From positions 1-6,782 of the forward strand of contig JAEDMP010000100.1 of NCBI GenBank assembly GCA_016302965.1: a stretch of DNA of 6,782 bases, read 5' to 3'. This document shows positions 6,675 to 6,782 of this stretch, one piece after another. The notes under the pieces were generated by a model that saw only the letters and a program-made list of their open reading frames with translations, was not told the origin of the DNA and did no database searches. Source of the DNA: Bacteroidaceae bacterium (GTDB taxonomy: Bacteria > Bacteroidota > Bacteroidia > Bacteroidales > Bacteroidaceae). Both the position numbers and the translations under genes were made by a program. Numbering within the stretch: the first letter of the stretch is position 1; each line of letters begins with the position of its first letter.

Positions 6675-6782
6675 TCATATCTCTTCCATCCTCACCAGTT
6701 CCCATCCGCAGAACTGCATGATTATTTTGTGCATCCGAGTGCCTTGACGCAGGGCCTCGACACGGGGGGCCACGGCATAGCC
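6675..6782 (-). CDS. C-terminal 35 codons of an unidentified gene (cut by window edge)
   Basis: A frame open at the window edge reads GYAVAPRVEALRQGTRMHKI, continues through an IIMQFCGWELVRMEEI ending, and stops at TGA 6677-6675. Its high GC at third positions and mixed helix-like composition look like genuine coding sequence, and the frame has no internal stop. I do not recognise the family. The reading is too short to assign a function, and a chance open frame cannot be ruled out for 35 codons. It would end 48 bases before the acetyltransferase remnant. Confidence 0.5.
   Translation of the reverse strand, partial: GYAVAPRVEALRQGTRMHKIIMQFCGWELVRMEEI

Overview
The window carries most of a tryptophan biosynthesis operon from a member of the Bacteroidota, probably Prevotella or a close relative. 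All supported genes are on the minus strand, so the region reads from high to low coordinates. Three things point to this group. The gene order is trpB-trpE-trpG-trpD-trpC-trpF. The promoter has the Bacteroidota form (TTTG, 19 bases, TACTTTTG). Start codons are preceded by A-rich sequence, with no clear Shine-Dalgarno sites. The protein sequences also look Prevotella-like, but that is recognition from memory and was not searched.

Upstream part (6782 down to about 6030): the C-terminal 35 codons of an unidentified gene run in from the window edge. Next come about 60 codons that look like the broken N-terminal end of a GNAT acetyltransferase, then an intact 125-residue MmcQ/YjbR-family gene. 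The following stretch, 5814-6029, holds no convincing gene or RNA.

Control region (5813 down to 5524): this is a textbook-style trp attenuator. A Bacteroidota promoter is followed by a 26-codon leader peptide with three consecutive Trp codons, and then by an intrinsic terminator (9-bp stem, 6-base loop, six U). The first structural gene, trpB, starts 79 bases past the end of the U-run. The leader peptide is too short for routine gene calling and is the most informative find here.

Operon (5523 down to 1): trpB (tryptophan synthase beta), trpE and trpG (anthranilate synthase), trpD (anthranilate phosphoribosyltransferase), trpC (indole-3-glycerol phosphate synthase) and the first 110 codons of trpF (phosphoribosylanthranilate isomerase). 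Gaps are 46, 40, 62, 5 and 8 bases, consistent with one transcript. Together the products convert chorismate to indole-3-glycerol phosphate and then to tryptophan. Only trpA, presumably beyond position 1, is missing. Every enzyme checked keeps its key catalytic motifs.

No new multi-gene system is visible. The points worth a second look are the attenuator details and the truncated acetyltransferase.
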